64,000 nt of DNA from Cunninghamia lanceolata (GCA_027924645.1 BSBN01001687.1:3472001-3536000); one strand, 5' to 3'. Shown: positions 1-12,014, numbered from the stretch's first letter. Notes: generated from the sequence alone by a model not told the origin. Numbers and translations: made by a program.

Positions 1-496
1 TATGGACAAGTGTCAGACACATTCTACAATGTTGACCAAGTGTCCCTAGGCGTGGCTTTTGGTCCAAGATACCATATTGGACGCCCATTCAAAGATAGGT
101 CCAATATTACCTTGTATTTTCTTTATATATAGGTGCTTGGAGATGGAGTTTGTATCACAGGTTTACAGGTACTATTATGCTATCGGATTGACTCCAGACA
201 TCAGTGTCGAAGACCATTGAAGCTTGCATTGCAAGTGTATTGTAAACATTCTTTCAGATTTGTTAATACATTGTGCAGGTTTCTGAGTGTGGGGTTTTTC
301 ACCTGATAAGGGTTTTCCCCACCGTAAATCTCTGTCTCTCTTCTTTTGTCTACATTCTGATTCTTGTGTTTTGCTGCAATATCTCATGTTAATGGTTTAA
401 CATTGTTGTAATAGTTAGGATAAATTTGAATTTGCATAGCCCTCTCCTCAATAGATTAGTGTAGGAAGCGATTTCCACACACCTAGCTTCCTTTCA
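1..496 (+). repeat. 5' LTR of copia-1 (distal part only)
   Basis: Base 1 aligns with 5273 in the 3' LTR and the match runs to the terminal ctttca at 496. The first 559 bases expected from the full 3' LTR lie outside the window. The LTR ends in CA and is followed at once by the primer site. Confidence 0.93.
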
Positions 497-497
497 A

Positions 498-510
498 TTG
501 GTATCAGAGC
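498..510 (+). other. Primer-binding site, initiator tRNA-Met type
   Basis: TTGGTATCAGAGC lies one base after the LTR end. It is the standard complement to the 3' end of plant initiator tRNA-Met and fixes the 5' LTR boundary and the + orientation of the element. Confidence 0.93.
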
Positions 511-613
511 TTGATCACCTTTGGTCCTAGTTGTAGTGTAGGGGTTTTTTGAGCTAATCTTAGGTTGAGTGGGAGTCTGTGCAGAGCATTCTGTATCTCG
601 ATACAGCAAGGAG

Positions 614-1440
614 ATGCCAGGCACATCAGGAAGGTTTGAAGTAGAGAAGTTCAATGGCAGTAATTTCAAGTTGTGGAAGCTCAAAATGGAAGACATGTTA
701 GTTGACTGAGACCTTTGGGAAAGTGTGAATGGAACTAAAGCAGCTACAATGACTCAAGAAGAGTGGGATCTCAAGGATCAGAAGGCTAAGGGTCTCATAA
801 GACTTAGTCTTGCCGATTCTGTGTTGTTAAATGTCCATGAGGAGGCTACTGCAAAACTCCTTTGGAAGAAGTTGGGGGATGTGTATCAAGCCAAATCCCT
901 AGCCAATAAACTTTTCATGAGAAAGAAGTTGTATTATCTTTGATTGGAGGATGGAGGATCCGTGGCTGAGCATATGAATGCCTTTAATATGTTGGTTGCA
1001 CAATTAACATCTATTGGTGTAAAGATGGAGGAGGAGGATCGATGTATGACCCTGCTTTGTTCTCTACCGGACTCATGGGATCATCTTTTCATGGCAATCG
1101 GAAGCACCACATCCACATTCAAAATGGAGGAAGTGGTTTCTTCGCTATTGTCTGAAGAGATGTAGAGAAAGTCTTCTGAGGCAGCCAAAGAAGCCCTTGT
1201 AGTTCATGGAAGACTCAAGGAGAAAGGGAAGAAGAAAGACAAGAAAGCTAAGAAGGGTAGATCCAAATCCTGTGAGAGATCCAAATCTCCTGGAAAGTCC
1301 AAGGCTCTTTGTTGGAATTGTGGCAAGACTAGGCATTTCTGAAAGGAATGCAAAGAGGAGAAGAAGAAAAAGAAGAAAGCTCCTGATTCATATTCTAACA
1401 AATCACAAGATGATGCTGATGCTTTCATCACAGCTCTAGC
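614..1440 (+). pseudogene. gag: Copia gag (nucleocapsid polyprotein), nonsense-broken
   Basis: The start is the ATG at 614, in the same frame (frame 2) as the whole upstream half of pol. The product begins MPGTSGRFEVEKFNG and carries the WKLKMEDML motif typical of Tnt1-like gag, which packages the RNA genome into virus-like particles. A CCHC zinc knuckle, CWNCGKTRHF-stop-KEC, lies at about 1312-1355 and has a stop inside it. In-frame stops are TGA 707, TGA 941, TAG 1163 and TGA 1340. The inverted copia-2 copy reads VDRDLWE where this one has a stop at 707, so that stop replaced an Arg codon. No frameshift is needed to read gag through. Confidence 0.9.
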
Positions 1441-4400
1441 AACCCATGCATCTGATGATGTGTGGCTAATCAACTCTGGTGCATCATTCCACATGACCTC
1501 GCATCGAGACTGGTTCACTAAGTATGAGGAGTTCGATGGTGGAAAGGTATATTTGGGTGACGACTCTCATCTGAAGATTGTTGGTTGTGGAAGAGTCTCT
1601 ATCTGATTCCCTAATGGTCGAGTGAAGGGGATCTCTGGGGTTATGCACATCCCAGGATTAGCACAGAACCTGCTTTCTATAAGTAGTTTGAATGATGCAG
1701 GTGTGCAGGTTGTCTTTTCGAAAGTAGGATGCAAGATGACTAGAGGATCTATGGTGCTTGCTAAGGGTACTCAGAGAGGTACTCTGTTTCAGCTGGAAGC
1801 ATGCATTGCACAATGCAATAGTTCTTCTGACTCAAGGAAGAGGGCAGCAATCACTTCATCCCCACCATCTAAACAAGCAGTGAAGAAATCTGTTGTTTCT
1901 AGTCTTGATGGTTGTAATCATGCATTGGAAGTTAAACTTCCTGCAGAAAAGACAATGTTGTGGCATAAGAGATTTGGCCACATTGGTGAGAAGGGTCTGC
2001 GTACCCTGAAAAATAAGAACCTCATTGAGGGGTTAGATGATTGTAATCTTGAGTTTGACTTTTTCGAACATTGCATTTATGGAAAACAAAATCGTGTTCA
2101 GTTTTACTCGAGTTCTCATAAGTCTTCTGATGTATTGGACCTTATTCATTTTGATGTGTTTGGTCCTGTTAATGTTCCTTCGTTATCAAAATCTGTATAC
2201 TTTGTATCTTTTATAGATGATTACAGTAGAAGGACATGGATTTATTTTCTCAGAAGCAAATCTGAAGTCTATAGCAAGTTTAAGGAGTTTAGAGCCTTTG
2301 CTAAAAATCAGACTAGCAAAAAGATTAAATGTTTGAGAACTGACAACGGTGGTGAGTTATGTTCTACAGAATTCGATAAGTATTGCAAGGAACTTGGGAT
2401 TGAAAGACATAAGACAACTCCATACACACCGCAACAAAATGGAGTTGCAGAGAGGATAAACAAGACACTGATGGAGAAGGCTAGGAGTATGCTTAGTGGA
2501 GCTGGTCTAGAACAAAAGTTTTGGGCTGAAGTTGTTGCCACTGCTTGCTATATGGTAAATAGATCTCCTACATCAGCTCTTGTTGGAAAGACACCCATGG
2601 AGGTGTGGTCTGGTAGAAAGCCTTCAGTAAGGCATCTTCGTGTTTTTGGTTGTGATGCATATGCACATGTGCCTAGGGAGAAGCGGTCAAAGTTGGAGAA
2701 CAAAACTGTTAAGTGTATCTTCATTGACTACAGTGTTGGTGTGAAAGGATACAAGCTTTGGGACCCCGTGGTTGAAAAAGTGTTGTATAGCAGAAGTGTC
2801 ATCTTCAGAGAGCTTACACCTTCTTCCACTGTTTTGCAGCCAGAAGAAAAAGAAAAGAAAGAGGATGTTGTGCAGTTTCCTCTCACCCTTGAGAAGACTG
2901 AACAAAAAGACAATGTTGGACCTGATGAAGAGGAGAGCTCTAGCAGCTCTGAAAGCTCAGAGAAAGAAGCTGAACCTCAACCTCAGCTCCTAAGGAGGTC
3001 TACATGGATAAGAAAGCAACCTAAAAGGTTTGGTTTTACATTGCTTGATTCTAGTTGTGCTTATGCTTTAATCACTAACAGTGATGAACCTAGAACTGTA
3101 TCAGAGGATTTGGATATGAAGGATGCAGGTTCCTGGAAGGAGGCCATGGAGGAAGAAATGGCTTCTTTGGAAAAGAATCAAACTTGGGACTTGGTGCCTT
3201 TGCCTCCTGGACGGAAACCCGTTGGATGCAAATGGGTGTTCAAGAAGAAGATTGGTGCAGATGGCAGTATTGAGAAGTATAACGCCAGATTGGTTGTGAA
3301 GGGGTATTCACAAGTGGAGGGTATAGATTATGGTGAGATCTTCTCTCTCGTTACAAAGCTAACATCCATTTGATTCATGTTGTCACTCGCAGCAGCTTAT
3401 GACTTGGAGGTAGAACAGATGGATATGAAGACAACTTTCCTTCATGGTGACTTGGAGGAAGAGATCTACATGTCACAGCTAGAGCATTACATGGTGAAAG
3501 GTAAAGAAAATTTGGTTTGCAAACTTAAGAAGTCTTTGTATGGTTTGAAGCAATCCCCTAAGAGATGGTACTTGAAGTTTGATGCCTTTGTGTTGTCAAT
3601 TGGATTTGTGAGATCGAAATTGGATCACTGTGTGTATTATAAATTTGATGGTGATCGTATTCTCATTGTTGCACTATATGTTGATGATATGTTGCTCATT
3701 GGGTAGGGTAAAAATATGATTTCTAATTTTAAATCTCAGTTGTCAGCTCAGTTTGAAATGAAAGATTTAGGGGCAGTCAGGTACATTCTAGGAATGGAAA
3801 TCAGAAGAGACAGAACCAATAGAAAACTTTGGTTAAGCCAGAGTAAGTATGTGAAGTCCGTGTTGGACAGATTCAGCATGGCAGATTGTAGACCATTGTG
3901 TGTTCCTGTTTCTTTGGGGATGAAGTTGTCTGTTGAGGATTGTCCAAAATCTCCTAGTGAGGTGGAGGACATGAGCAGAGTACCTTATGCTAGTGTGTTG
4001 GCAGTTTGATGTATGCTATGGTCTGCACAAGACCAGACATTGCCCAAGCAGTGGGAGTCCTTAGTTGATTTGTGGCTAATCCTGGACGGGTTCATTAGGA
4101 TGCAGTTAAGCGAGTGTTCAAATATTTGAGGGGTACTTCCAAGTATTCCATTTGCTATCATGGTAATGTTTCAGGACCTCCGCATTCTGTTTCTATTCAT
4201 GGATTTGTGGATTCAGATTGGGCAGGTGACATTGACAGCAGGAGATCCATGAGTGCTTATGTTTTTACACTGTTTGGTGGTTCTATTAGTTGGATGAGTA
4301 AGTGACAACCAGTTGTTGCTTTGTCCATGACAAAAGCTGAGTATATGGCAACAACTTATGCTTGTAAGGAATCCATTTGGTTTAAGAGATTATGTTCTGA

Positions 4401-4665
4401 TATTGGTGTTGATTCAGGTCAGATCACGATCAATTGTGACAGTCAGAGTGCAATTTGCCTTGCAAAGAATGCAACTTTCCATGCTAGAACCAAGCACATT
4501 GATGTTCAGTTTCACTTTGTGAGGGACATGGTTGAGGATGGAAAGGTAAATTTAGAGAAGGTAGATACTTTGAAGAATGTTGCAGATGCATTGACAAAAC
4601 CAGTGGGCACAGAGAAGTTCAGATGTTGTTCAGAGTCTATGGGCCTCTCGGCCTATAGCAGTTAA
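1441..4665 (+). pseudogene. pol: Copia pol: protease, integrase, RT, RNase H; broken
   Basis: The order is protease (about 1441-1620), GAG-pre-integrase zinc region (LWHKRFGHIGEKGL, about 1950), integrase core (FIDDYSRRTW, LRTDNGGE, NGVAERIN), RT (GCKWVFKKK at about 3220, YVDDMLLIG at about 3680) and RNase H (VDSDWAGD at about 4210 to a TAA at 4663). A 583-codon stretch (1622-3373) is still open. The protease motif reads LINSGAS, so the catalytic Asp is Asn (codon 1472-1474). In the zinc region, FFEHC suggests one of the usual two Cys is gone. Stops lie at 1604, 3371, 3704, 4066, 4096 and 4303. One frameshift, a one-base loss near 4008, moves the rest to frame 1. The enzyme set would copy and insert the element, but this copy cannot make it. 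Confidence 0.93.
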
Positions 4666-4703
4666 ATCCTATTTTTCTATTGGCTCTTACAAGGTGTTCA
4701 ACA

Positions 4704-4713
4704 AGTAGGAGAA
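4704..4713 (+). other. Polypurine tract of copia-1
   Basis: AGTAGGAGAA immediately precedes the TG that opens the 3' LTR. This is the expected plus-strand primer position. Confidence 0.7.
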
Positions 4714-5775
4714 TGTTGGGAATTAAGGTGTCTCAACCATGGTAATTCTTTGCATTTGTAATGTTTGTATTTATTATTCAATTGCCTATGTTGTAAATAA
4801 TTAAAAATTCCACTTTGTCATATTGTGGGATGTGGCACGGTGATGTGTCAATCCTACATGGATTATAACAACTTGTTATTTTGTCCTCACATGAGAAGAT
4901 AGGCGTCCCACTTAGTGGTAGGAATTTTCTGCCATGTGTCGAAATTTTCTATGTTGTGTAAAGAATGTTTGACCGAAACGGTTATGATGGATTCCTATGA
5001 TGAATCTATGACATGTAAGAGTCAAGAATAGAAGGTTGTAAGACAGGTAATGACATGTGTCATGTAGCATCTTTGAATGAGGCATATTTGGGCGCCCCAA
5101 GGTGGAATATGATGTGTTGTAAGAGAATATGCTATTTATAGCATGTGTATGACAGATTCTCTTACAGCTATAAGTTGTAACCGCTATGACAGATTCTATG
5201 ACGGACGTAAGTGTCATAAGAGCATCTGTCATAGCCCATTTTGGAAATAGGTGACCTCTATGGGATGGGAGCTGTGGACAAGTGTCAAACGCATTCTACA
5301 ATGTTGACCAAGTGTCCCTAGGCATGGGTTTTGGTCCAAGATGCCATATTGGATGCCCATTCCAAGATAGGTCCAATATTGCCTAGTATTTTCTTTATAT
5401 ACAGGTGCTTGGAGATGGAGTTTGTATCACAGGTTTACAGCTACTGTTATGCTACCGGATTGACTCCAGACACGAGTGTCGAAGACCATTGAAGCTTGCA
5501 TTGCAAGTGTATTGTAAAGATTCTTTCAGATTTGTTAATACATTGTGCAGGTTTCTGAGTGTGGAGTTTTTCACCCGATAAGGGTTTTCCCCACCGTAAA
5601 TCTTTGTCTTTCTTCTTCTATCTACATTCTGGTTCTTGTGTTTTGCTGCAATATCTTATGTTAATGGTTTAACATTGCTGTAAGCTGTAATAGTTAGGAT
5701 AAATTTGAATTTGCATAGCCCTCTCCTCAATAGATTAGTGTAGGAAGCGATTTCCGCACACCTAGCTTCCTTTCA
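4714..5775 (+). repeat. 3' LTR of copia-1 (1062 bp)
   Basis: It begins TGTTGGGAAT and ends CTTTCA. Its last 503 bases match 1-496. The same LTR family is present inverted at 18853-19894. The bases after it are cattg; the matching left target-site copy is off the window. Confidence 0.92.
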
Positions 5776-5879
5776 CATTGGTCAAATAGACCTTATTACA
5801 ACCCAAAACACGATTTTCTAAACAAAACATGATTCAAATACCTCATGGAGGCCACCTTGTGTTAGGTGCTCCTGTACCA
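5776..5879 (-). repeat. Terminal tip of a chromovirus-type LTR, inverted
   Basis: Read on the minus strand it begins TGGTACAGGAGCACC, close to the LTR start TGGTGCAGGAGCAC of chromovirus-2. The run rich in gacc, ttatt and acaa near 5796 resembles the corresponding LTR region at about 59490-59515. It is best explained as one end of a gypsy insertion into element B's 5' LTR, later hit by copia-1. The rest is off the window to the left. Confidence 0.55.
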
Positions 5880-6346
5880 TAATGGCTACTTGGCCTCTAT
5901 AATCAATATAAACTGGTATTTTTGCCTCTCTTTTATGATTTTAGCACTGTGTTTGTTCTTAGGATTAGTGTAGGCTATGTATTGTGGACAAAGTGGTCCC
6001 TTTCATTCCTTCATTATTCTGTCTTGACTTCTGTTAGAATGGATATGAGTCTGTGTAAGTCTTTTTAGCTGTGAGATTATTACTATGTCAATTCAGTTAT
6101 AGCCAAACACATTTAAATCTGGTGTATCACTTATTTCTTTTCAGTTTCCTTCTATCCCTTTTCCCAGTAAGCTTTAGCACTAGATTTAGTTACTTCTCTA
6201 AGTATTAGGCTTAGAAAGAGGAAGTCGGCCTTCTCCGGAGGTTTGATCTCAATTTGCAAGGTCACACACTTCGAGATCATTCCCGTGTTACTCCAGATTG
6301 CTAAAGTTTTACAACAGCAGCAAGGGTGGAAATCTGGGTGATAACA
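5880..6346 (+). repeat. Distal 5' LTR of non-autonomous element B
   Basis: These 467 bases match 17734-18200 almost throughout, starting at taatggctacttgg and ending gggtgataaca. Directly after 6346 comes a primer-site-like sequence, so this is the end of a 5' LTR. Upstream of 5880 the two copies stop matching because the gypsy tip begins there. Confidence 0.85.
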
Positions 6347-6682
6347 GCTTTTGGCACACCCGGTGGGACTAGTTTGATGAACTTCTCATCAAAGTACTAA
6401 GAGATTTGGTGTTTCTCCTAGTATTACCAGCCTTTGGAGGCAATACAAACAACACCATGGCGACTCTACTGAATGAATCAGCTGGTTTCAGTAGCCCAAG
6501 TACCTAAAAATATCATCAAAGATCAGGATTTTGGAGGTTTTCCTAGTCTATTCAACTTCTAGAAGCATTTCAATCACCTGGCGACTCCTTCTCTAGTATG
6601 TATCCAGTTTCTCTTTGGTTGCAGACCTATTTCACTCTAATTATGATATTTTTATGATTATCCAGCATTTAGATGTTATAAA
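6347..6682 (+). other. Primer site and untranslated leader of element B
   Basis: TTGGCACACCCGGTGGGAC at 6351-6369 follows the LTR end and has the look of a gypsy-type primer site not matching initiator Met tRNA. The source tRNA is not identified here. No coding frame is seen up to the ATG at 6683. TGGCGACTC occurs twice (about 6459 and 6580), a motif also known from Ogre/Tat-type primer sites; here it may be chance. Confidence 0.5.
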
Positions 6683-8602
6683 ATGTTAGAATTTTACAGG
6701 AATCATGGCTATTCCCCTACCCCTAATCCAAATACAGGCTATTGGCCCCCATATCAGCAATACCAGGCCCCAAATGCCTCTAAATTTATGCCATACAACC
6801 CTGCCGCTGCAGAATATCAGTATCCTCATGATGCTTACCTTCCTCCCACCCCTAATGTTGCCCTAGAGAATATTGATGCTTTCAATAATCTCATTAGCAG
6901 TTTCCTGAAGCTTGACAGACTTTTCGACAATGAAAAAAAAGAAGCAGGGTACAGTCAGCCTTAGCGGTTTTATGATCTTAGTATCATAAGCTTGTATGGT
7001 CTTGACAAGTTGTACCTCAATCTATATAGGGAGGCTGATGAATTTATAGAAATGCTAAAACATGACTGGCAGCAAGAGGCATAAGAGGGGGTTTTTCAAG
7101 AAGACCTTGCTATAAAGATAGAAGCTCAAGAGCAACAGATGAGACCAGTGGTCCAAGCAATCCCCTCCATTCCTAGTTTCAAAAATCCTCTCTCTTTCAC
7201 ACTTGTTCAACCTGCTGTGGAAGAAGCCCCAAAATTTAAAATTTCAAGTTTCAGGCAGCCTTCTACCTTTAAGGTTCCAAGTTGGAAGGGGCCATCTTTT
7301 TCACCCTGTGAAGACCCTCCACCAAACATACAAACGGAACCATGCCCTAGAATCCAGCTAGTAGAGGAAGAGCAAAAGAGGCTTTTGTTGGCTCCTTTTC
7401 AAAGGGTGGAAACTCAATCGGCTATTTCTTTTCCAAATCCATCCTTTGAAGAAGAGGTTTCCAAGTTCAGAATACCAAGCTTCAAGCAAGGTGAATCTCC
7501 TAAGTCTCCTAAATTGAATATTCCAAGTTTTAGAGGGCCTCATCCACTGAAAGAACCTATACTTGAACAAGAGTAGCCTATATGTCTGCAAGAGACCAAG
7601 CCAATTCCTCAAGTTTCCTTGTCAGATCAGCCTTCCTGTCCTTTTAATATCCGTATGTGTCCGGGTGGACCTGTTGTCTACCAAGATGATTGGAAAGATG
7701 AGCCAAAAAAAGAGGTGGAAGAAGATAAAACTAATGAGGAGCAGTTTGTTCCTACAGTCACAAAGATAGAATTGTTTGAACCTATTGCACCTGTGAGTAA
7801 TGTTAACCCAAATAAAGGATTGAGGCCACTAGACTTTAGTTCTTTTGAAGCCTTTTCTCATGCATCCGATCAAGAAAACAAAGTTGAAATGCAAAGATTG
7901 TATGGGGAAAGCCTTCAACTGCAAAGGGAACTTAAACACAATCCAGTAGAGCTATAGTCAAGTGATGGAGGCATAGGAGAAGAGGTTGTTAAGATCACTG
8001 CAGAGGTGGATGATGTTGCCCTACTTCATGAGCTACCTGATTATGTTGAAGATGAAGAGTACGAGCAGCTGGTTGTGGATATGCAGCAACAAGAAAACAC
8101 TGAAAGTAATGACAAATTGTTGCAGTTTGAGGCTGATGAAGTTGATTTGCAAGATCTCAGTTGTTTGGAGGAGCTTCCTTTCGGTTGTACAAAAGAGTTT
8201 GAGGCTGATATAACAAATGAAAGTTTGTTGGAAGAGGCTACCTCATTGTTTGAACTTTTGCCTTCCTTTATTGAAGAAGAAAAGCTTGATTTGGAGGGCA
8301 CTTCTTTGAGTGATAATGAGAATTTTGAGCTTGAGCCAGATGTTTATAAAGGTCTTCTAAGAGCTGATAGCTTCGAGCAAACTATCATGCAAGGTGAAGG
8401 TAATGATGTTATTTTTGAGCTTTCAAATTGTCTTCTCTCTTGTCCAACCTGAGCCATGAACCAGGACAACCATGAACAAAAAATAGAAAGGTTTGAACAA
8501 TGTAGCCATGATGACATTATATCCGCCTTCTTGGATTCTTTGAAGGAAGAAGGAGAAAGCCATGAGGTCCCAAGTCAGCTGTTTCACACAAGAGCAACAT
8601 GA
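6683..8602 (+). pseudogene. Unrecognised Pro-rich 'IPSF-repeat' protein of element B
   Basis: I do not recognise this family. One frame (frame 2) runs from the ATG at 6683 to a TGA at 8600, about 640 codons. It is broken by stops at 6962, 7082, 7574, 7955 and 8450 but by no frameshift. The N-terminus is Tyr/Pro-rich (NPNTGYWPPYQQYQ). The middle carries about six variants of a short motif resembling F-x-IPSF-(K/R)-x-P (PSIPSFKNP, FKISSFRQP, FKVPSWKGP, FRIPSFKQG, LNIPSFRGP). The C-terminal half is acidic and Leu/Glu-rich. There is no zinc knuckle, protease, RT or integrase motif. Its place between an LTR/primer site and a candidate polypurine tract suggests a gag-like or accessory protein of a non-autonomous LTR element. 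That role is inference. Confidence 0.6.
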
Positions 8603-8892
8603 GAGTCAAATGGGAGGCACCATCATACCAAATGAAGAGCAAGAAGAGAAAAAATCAAAGCAAAGACATGGGATCAAACATGTTGATTTACATGTCACTT
8701 CAAGGGGATGCCCAATCAGGCATCTAGCCTAGCTGGAGACACACCAAGAAGAGTCGCTACTTGTCATGCTTACCTCTAAGCATGAAGTTGAGCATCAAAA
8801 TGAGTGGGATCAGCCCATTTATTCACCACAAGCTAGCAACATCAGCAATCACTCCAGGTGGATAGGTGAGTTTATCTCCATTTTGTGGGGGA
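8603..8892 (+). other. Element B 3' untranslated segment with candidate polypurine tract
   Basis: No coding is seen. TTTTGTGGGGGA at 8881-8892 ends immediately before TGTTTTATC, the pattern of a polypurine tract followed by an LTR. This sets the proposed 3' LTR start at 8893. Confidence 0.5.
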
Positions 8893-11106
8893 TGTTTTAT
8901 CAATTTGTCATATGCCCATTTCCCCTTCATCTCTTTTTAACTGCCCACATGCATGATAAACATTGTAAATTGTTAAGGAAGGGCAATTACTTTCAAGAAC
9001 CAGTTAATGGCTTTGTTTAAGGTCACCTCTGACTGGTTAGTTTAGGATTAGAATAGATTTTATTTTAGTTTTAGCTTTCCTTTCAATAAGTGCCCTTGTA
9101 TTTTGATGTATTCTCATTAGGAGATACATGCTTGCTTGTTGTTTTTTGTTTTGGCTTGGTAGCTTGCCCAATATTGTAGTCTTTTTGACTCCATGCCCAA
9201 TGGATGCACAAGGCCACTGATATAATGTTTAGCAGGCAAACATCCCTGAGAGGTCGCCAAATTGTTGACCTATTTTCCTCTGTTTAGAGTTAAATAGTTT
9301 GCCTTGTATTTTCCTTGAAAAGCCTTTAGAAATGACCCTACAAGGCTTAAATCCTTAAAATTATTCATGTTGTTCCTTTGCAAAAAATCCCAAAAATCTC
9401 ACCTTGAGAATCTTTGCCAAAAACCCAGAAATCTTTTAGCTTCAAGTATTTTCAATCACAGGGATTTCTCAGTTTCATGCTTAGTATTTGTGTATGCATT
9501 TTCCAATGTATATTCACATATACATTTGCCATTGTATGTTGATAACATACAAAGGAAACATACAAGGGACAAAGATACAAGGGCGATATACAAAGGAAAT
9601 GTACATCGCCAAGATGCAAAGGCGGATGTATATCGGCAAGTTACAAGGGCACATACAAAGGAAACATGCAAGGGACAATATACAAAAGCGAGACTTAAAA
9701 GAGAATGTACATTGGGTTGACCTTGTATATGCAATCCAAATATACAAAGGTGGATGCAAAGGTAAATGTATATCCGATATACAAAGGGCACATACAAAGA
9801 AAAGATGCAAGGAAACATACAAGGAGGAGGTGCAAAGGATGGGGCCCACCATTTGCATGTATATGCAATTGTATCTTTGAAGATACAATATGCATATGCA
9901 ATGCGATATACATTCCTAATATACAAGACCCAGACCCAAAAAGGTATGCAGTTTAGTTGATAAAGGCAGACATGTTTGTATGCATCTTTTGCTTGTATAT
10001 TTGCATTATATGTTTACACATACAAAGGGCAGATACAAAGGAATATACAAAGGTATAATACAAAGGGCAGATGCATGTTTGCAATGTACAAGTGCGGTTG
10101 TATGTAGTTTTGCTTGTATGTTTGCATTGTATATGCAATATACAAGGCCGATATACAAAGGGAAAACATACAAGCCAGACTCGACTGGGAGGTCAATTTT
10201 GGCAAATTCAAAGGTGGGGTCCACAGTTTGTATGTTAGGTGCATTGTATATGCCGAAATACAAAGACGAGGAGATACAAGCCAGACCTGTTGCAAAATTC
10301 TAATATAGTTGATAGTCTCCTTTGAGTTCCGCATTGTATACATGGTCGATTGTATCTCAGATACAAGCATATACAAAGGTCACATACAATGGTTTTTTGG
10401 CAAGAGAATATGTATTGGCGGCTCATGCAAACGTCCTTCTGATGGCCGATGGGGATGCAATTTTTTAGTGATGGGTCCTAGCTTCAATGTGGCAGCGAAT
10501 CAGGTGGTTTTACGTGGCAGGGGCGACAGATGCAAAAGGTAATACAAAGGCAAATGCATATGCGAAAGAAGATTCAAAGCACATACAAAGGGCACATACA
10601 ATCGCATATGCAAGACAATTTGAATATGCAAAGGAGGGAAATCGCATAAATGCATAAGTGAATCCAACAGTCAAGTGCATGAGCGCTTGTATATGCAATT
10701 GCAAAATACAACGATATACAAGCACAGGTATGCAAAGCGATATACACATGCAGTTGACCGTAGCTTTGACCATGGATATCTCCCTCGTCCTGGTGAATTT
10801 CAACATGCTTCAAAAGGCAAAAGTGACTATTTTTGCCTCCTCTTTCATTTGGCAGGCTTTTGAGCAGGATTTTTTCACTTTCAAATTTTGGATCTGGATT
10901 CGAATGCTTTATCGACTGGACGTTTCAGCGACCAATTTGAGATATGCAAATGTAGATATTTGTGGCATTTATGGGTGCAGATTGATGATTCAATAGCTTA
11001 CATTGAAGACCAAAAATATCTCTCATCTACCTTGTTCCAGATATCTTACGCCATAACTTCTTGCAAATGGACGTCCTTTCAGAGAGATATTTTTCCTGTT
11101 ATAGCC
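8893..11106 (+). repeat. Proximal 3' LTR of element B (inferred)
   Basis: No gene is seen. The segment starts TG after the polypurine tract and runs to the chromovirus-1 insertion. Beyond that insertion, 17627-18200 completes it and ends exactly where the 5' LTR ends. The summed LTR would be about 2.8 kb. Only the last 467 bases can be checked against the 5' LTR within the window, so the proximal part is inference. Confidence 0.45.
9541..10620 (+). repeat. Dispersed short-motif array (ATACAAAGG / TGTATATGCA)
   Basis: About a dozen copies of (A)TACAAAGG, with variants such as ATACAAGGG, are spread irregularly. They are mixed with the partly palindromic TTGTATATGCAA and its pieces. Spacing is not constant, so this is not a simple minisatellite. 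Several overlapping short frames on both strands here are by-products of the repetition and not genes. Confidence 0.75.
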
Positions 11107-12011
11107 TGGTGCAGGGGCACCTAGATAATTTAATTAATTTCATATTCATTTTGATGTTTTGGTGTTGTCTAAGGTCCAAGTGACCAATTGTAAGGCCTAG
11201 TGCCATGTGTTAGTCTGAATGGGATAAATCTAGGACAAGTCATATTGTCTAGTAGTTGAAGAGCAAACGCATTGTAACTGAATGGGTTGGCAGTTGTAGA
11301 ACGGTTGGCATTCCCACCGATGCAAACTATCATGAACAAAACATGTATAAATAGTTCAACGAATAGGAAAGAAGTAAGATTGAGAGAGTAGTATAGTAAT
11401 GTGGTGGTGATCTGTGGTAGAACAACAGTAAGAAGATAGAAGAGTTGTTTCAGTGCAAAAGTTCCCAAAAGTAAATAAAAGATCCTATTTTGTTTTGTGT
11501 TCATGTCACTGTAGTTAGTTTCTATTTTATCATTTGGATGGATTATTGAGCCATTCCACCGATGAGATTTCTTTGAAATTGGTGGAATGGACCAGTCTGT
11601 ATAGTTTGTGTTTTTTTTTTTTGTTTATGCTCTGTGTCAGGATTGAGCGTGGGGTGCACTAGTCGAACCTAGCATCTCTATGTGCTAGGGTTCTGAGAAG
11701 AGAGAAAGTGTCTGCGTTGCAGAGTTTGTTATCGGTAGGATAATAACTATCAAAGAGAGCCCAAACGATGGTTGTCTGGCCAAAAAAGCAAGAACTGCTA
11801 AGTCCTATGTCAGAGAGACTTAAGCATCGGAGAGAGTTGTGATGTCGGGATAACAACTTCGAAGATTGCCGATAGTAATTTCCTTGTTGATAGGTACAAT
11901 CAGTTCCAAAGGTTCAAAGAGTTTGACGGTTCAAGGATTTCAATGGTTCAACGGGTTCAATAGTTCATAATTTGATCTGTTTTGTCTGCTTCCATTGTGC
12001 ACTCTGCATCA
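11107..12011 (+). repeat. 5' LTR of chromovirus-1 (905 bp)
   Basis: It begins TGGTGCAGGGGCACC and ends CTCTGCATCA. It aligns along its length with 16720-17626 with many scattered substitutions and small indels, so the insertion is old compared with chromovirus-2. Confidence 0.9.
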
Positions 12012-12014
12012 TTT

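Larger units (their letters stand above)
1..5775 (+). mobile_element. Ty1/copia LTR retrotransposon (copia-1), 5' LTR truncated by window edge
   Basis: The order is LTR end (1-496), initiator-Met primer site, gag, protease, integrase, reverse transcriptase, RNase H, polypurine tract, LTR (4714-5775). Integrase before RT defines Ty1/copia. The gag style and pol motifs resemble the Tnt1/Tork group; that lineage call is inference. The visible 5' LTR matches 5273-5775 with scattered differences, including a short duplication near 5690, so the insertion is not recent. The coding frame is broken by about ten stops and one frameshift, so the copy is inactive. Confidence 0.95.

Noticed and set aside
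9456..10376. Many overlapping frames of 60-156 codons on both strands
   Set aside because: They are produced by the ATACAAAGG/TGTATATGCA repetition. The Tyr/Ile/Cys-rich translations are shared between frames.
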